DNA from: Candidatus Aminicenantota bacterium
GTDB taxonomy: Bacteria > Acidobacteriota > Aminicenantia > Aminicenantales > Aminicenantaceae
Direction of reading: 5' to 3'
Assembly (NCBI GenBank): GCA_013139435.1
Contig: WTAW01000014.1
Coordinates: 1-6,958, forward strand
Length of the DNA stretch: 6,958 nucleotides
The notes under the pieces: generated by a model
The model's input: the letters and a program-made list of their open reading frames with translations, nothing else
Told to the model about the DNA's origin: nothing
Database searches by the model: none
Position numbers and translations under genes: made by a program
Part shown: piece after piece, positions 6,190 to 6,958 of the stretch
Layout: the number at the start of each line of letters is the position of its first letter
How positions within the stretch are numbered: the stretch's first letter is position 1

Positions 6190-6958
6190 TTAATCTCCTC
6201 CTCTGCCATCAAACATTTCCTCGACCTTCTTTTTCACTGCGGCAACAGCTTGAGGATGGTACATGATGAGTAGATCAGCTCCCGCAACAAGAAGGCTCAT
6301 TGCTGTTGCGATCTCCCAGTAAGCTCCCCGGAGCTCGACATTGCCCCAATCAGGATAATCCTGTTCAGGTGCACGAGTTTCCTTAACTCGAAAACTCTCA
6401 TATCCGGGATTGATCAGCATGGGAAAGGCCATCATTTTGTCTCCTGCTAAAGCATCGTTGCGAATTCTCTCCATGATCGAGTAAGTGTATTCGATGCCAT
6501 ATCCCAGTGCCCCAGTCAGAGGATCTAAAACAATTTTTTCCGGTGGGAAACTCATCTCTGTCAAAAGGATGTTCAATTGTTTGGCGAGATTGACATCGAT
6601 TGGCGTCTGCGTTACAAGAGTGTGACTGTAAGCAATACATGCTGCGGCAATTGTTTTATAGTTGTCCTTTTCCACATAACTGATGAGGCAGTTTTCGCCG
6701 GCGGTGACCTCACAGACTTTTTTCATGACTTCATTGTTTTTCTCATAATGACTGTGTCCAGTGATGATTAGGGGAACACTCACACTCTCGAGCACTTGTT
6801 TGACGATTTCTGCTGCCTCGTCAGCGCTTTTATTCCCTTTCTCCGGATGTGTGCCTTCGAGTCGCACGCTTATTAGCTCTGCCCCATACTCATCCACACA
6901 TTTCTGTGCCATTTCTCCTGGCTTTTGGATTACATCGCCGTAGTAGTCCAAAAGCGAC
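6190..6958 (-). CDS. acsD: corrinoid iron-sulfur protein small subunit (acetyl-CoA synthase complex delta), N-terminus missing
   Basis: Partial gene: the frame is open to the right edge of the window (the last visible codons before LDYYGD are Ser and Leu), so the true start lies outside. About 255 residues are visible of a family of roughly 310, meaning some 55-60 N-terminal residues are missing. The TTG at 6951 that could be read as a start lies inside the conserved barrel and should not be used. Signatures are ISVRLEGTHPEKGNKSADE, GENCLISYVEKDNYKT, DVNLAKQLNILLTEM, LGYGIEYTYSIMERIR and GDKMMAFPMLINPGYE, ending with MYHPQAVAAVKKKVEEMF. The subunit is a TIM barrel that pairs with AcsC and covers the upper face of the corrinoid, where methyl transfer takes place. 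It is immediately followed by acsC, 2 bases away, as in many acs operons. Confidence 0.96.
   Translation of the reverse strand, partial: SLLDYYGDVIQKPGEMAQKCVDEYGAELISVRLEGTHPEKGNKSADEAAEIVKQVLESVSVPLIITGHSHYEKNNEVMKKVCEVTAGENCLISYVEKDNYKTIAAACIAYSHTLVTQTPIDVNLAKQLNILLTEMSFPPEKIVLDPLTGALGYGIEYTYSIMERIRNDALAGDKMMAFPMLINPGYESFRVKETRAPEQDYPDWGNVELRGAYWEIATAMSLLVAGADLLIMYHPQAVAAVKKKVEEMFDGRGGD
6195..6203 (-). promoter_or_regulatory. ribosome binding site of acsC inside the acsD 3' end
   Basis: GAGGAGGAG read on the minus strand lies 7 bases before the acsC ATG and within the last codons of acsD. Its position supports the chosen acsC start and implies translational coupling, which would help make the two CoFeSP subunits in equal amounts. 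Confidence 0.7.

Noticed and set aside
6398..6640. 80-residue minus-strand frame inside acsD
   Set aside because: It lies wholly within the conserved acsD reading frame and has no family features; a shadow frame.
6949..6951. TTG at 6951 as the start of acsD
   Set aside because: Family length and conserved sequence require about 55-60 more N-terminal residues, and the frame is open to the window edge. The codon is an internal leucine.

Overview
The window comes from an anaerobic bacterium that uses the Wood-Ljungdahl (reductive acetyl-CoA) pathway. Every confident gene lies on the minus strand, so the biological order runs from right to left. The organism cannot be named from the sequence. 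A corrinoid iron-sulfur protein (CoFeSP) cluster together with a GWxTD-domain protein is a combination I associate with Acidobacteriota of the Aminicenantia type and related uncultured phyla; this is a low-confidence inference. The DNA is moderately AT-rich.

Right part (6958 to 2853): acsD (CoFeSP small subunit, 5' end cut by the window edge), acsC (CoFeSP large subunit with its N-terminal [4Fe-4S] domain) and acsV/RACo (a [2Fe-2S] ferredoxin fused to an ASKHA ATPase that reductively reactivates CoFeSP). acsD and acsC are 2 bases apart and acsC and acsV 59 bases apart, so they form one transcription unit. CoFeSP carries the methyl group from methyltetrahydrofolate to acetyl-CoA synthase. When its cobalt is accidentally oxidised to Co(II), RACo returns it to Co(I) at the cost of ATP. 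The other pathway genes (acsA, acsB, acsE) are not in the window and may lie upstream, beyond the right edge.

Middle (2781 to 1897): a stand-alone homocysteine S-methyltransferase domain, equivalent to the N-terminal module of cobalamin-dependent methionine synthase MetH, 71 bases after acsV and preceded by a very strong ribosome binding site. It has no cobalamin domain of its own, and the only corrinoid protein in the window is CoFeSP. Direct methyl transfer from methyl-CoFeSP to homocysteine or another thiol is therefore an attractive but untested idea.

Left-middle (1879 to 962): a 43-base imperfect hairpin, then a class I SAM-dependent methyltransferase of unknown substrate. Left (961 to 363): about 600 bases without a confident gene. 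They hold a 52-codon plus-strand frame with one membrane segment and a 64-codon frame without a start that looks like the remnant of a DUF4143/AAA_14-type ATPase. At the extreme left (362 to 1) is the 5' part of an exported GWxTD-domain protein, running off the window edge.
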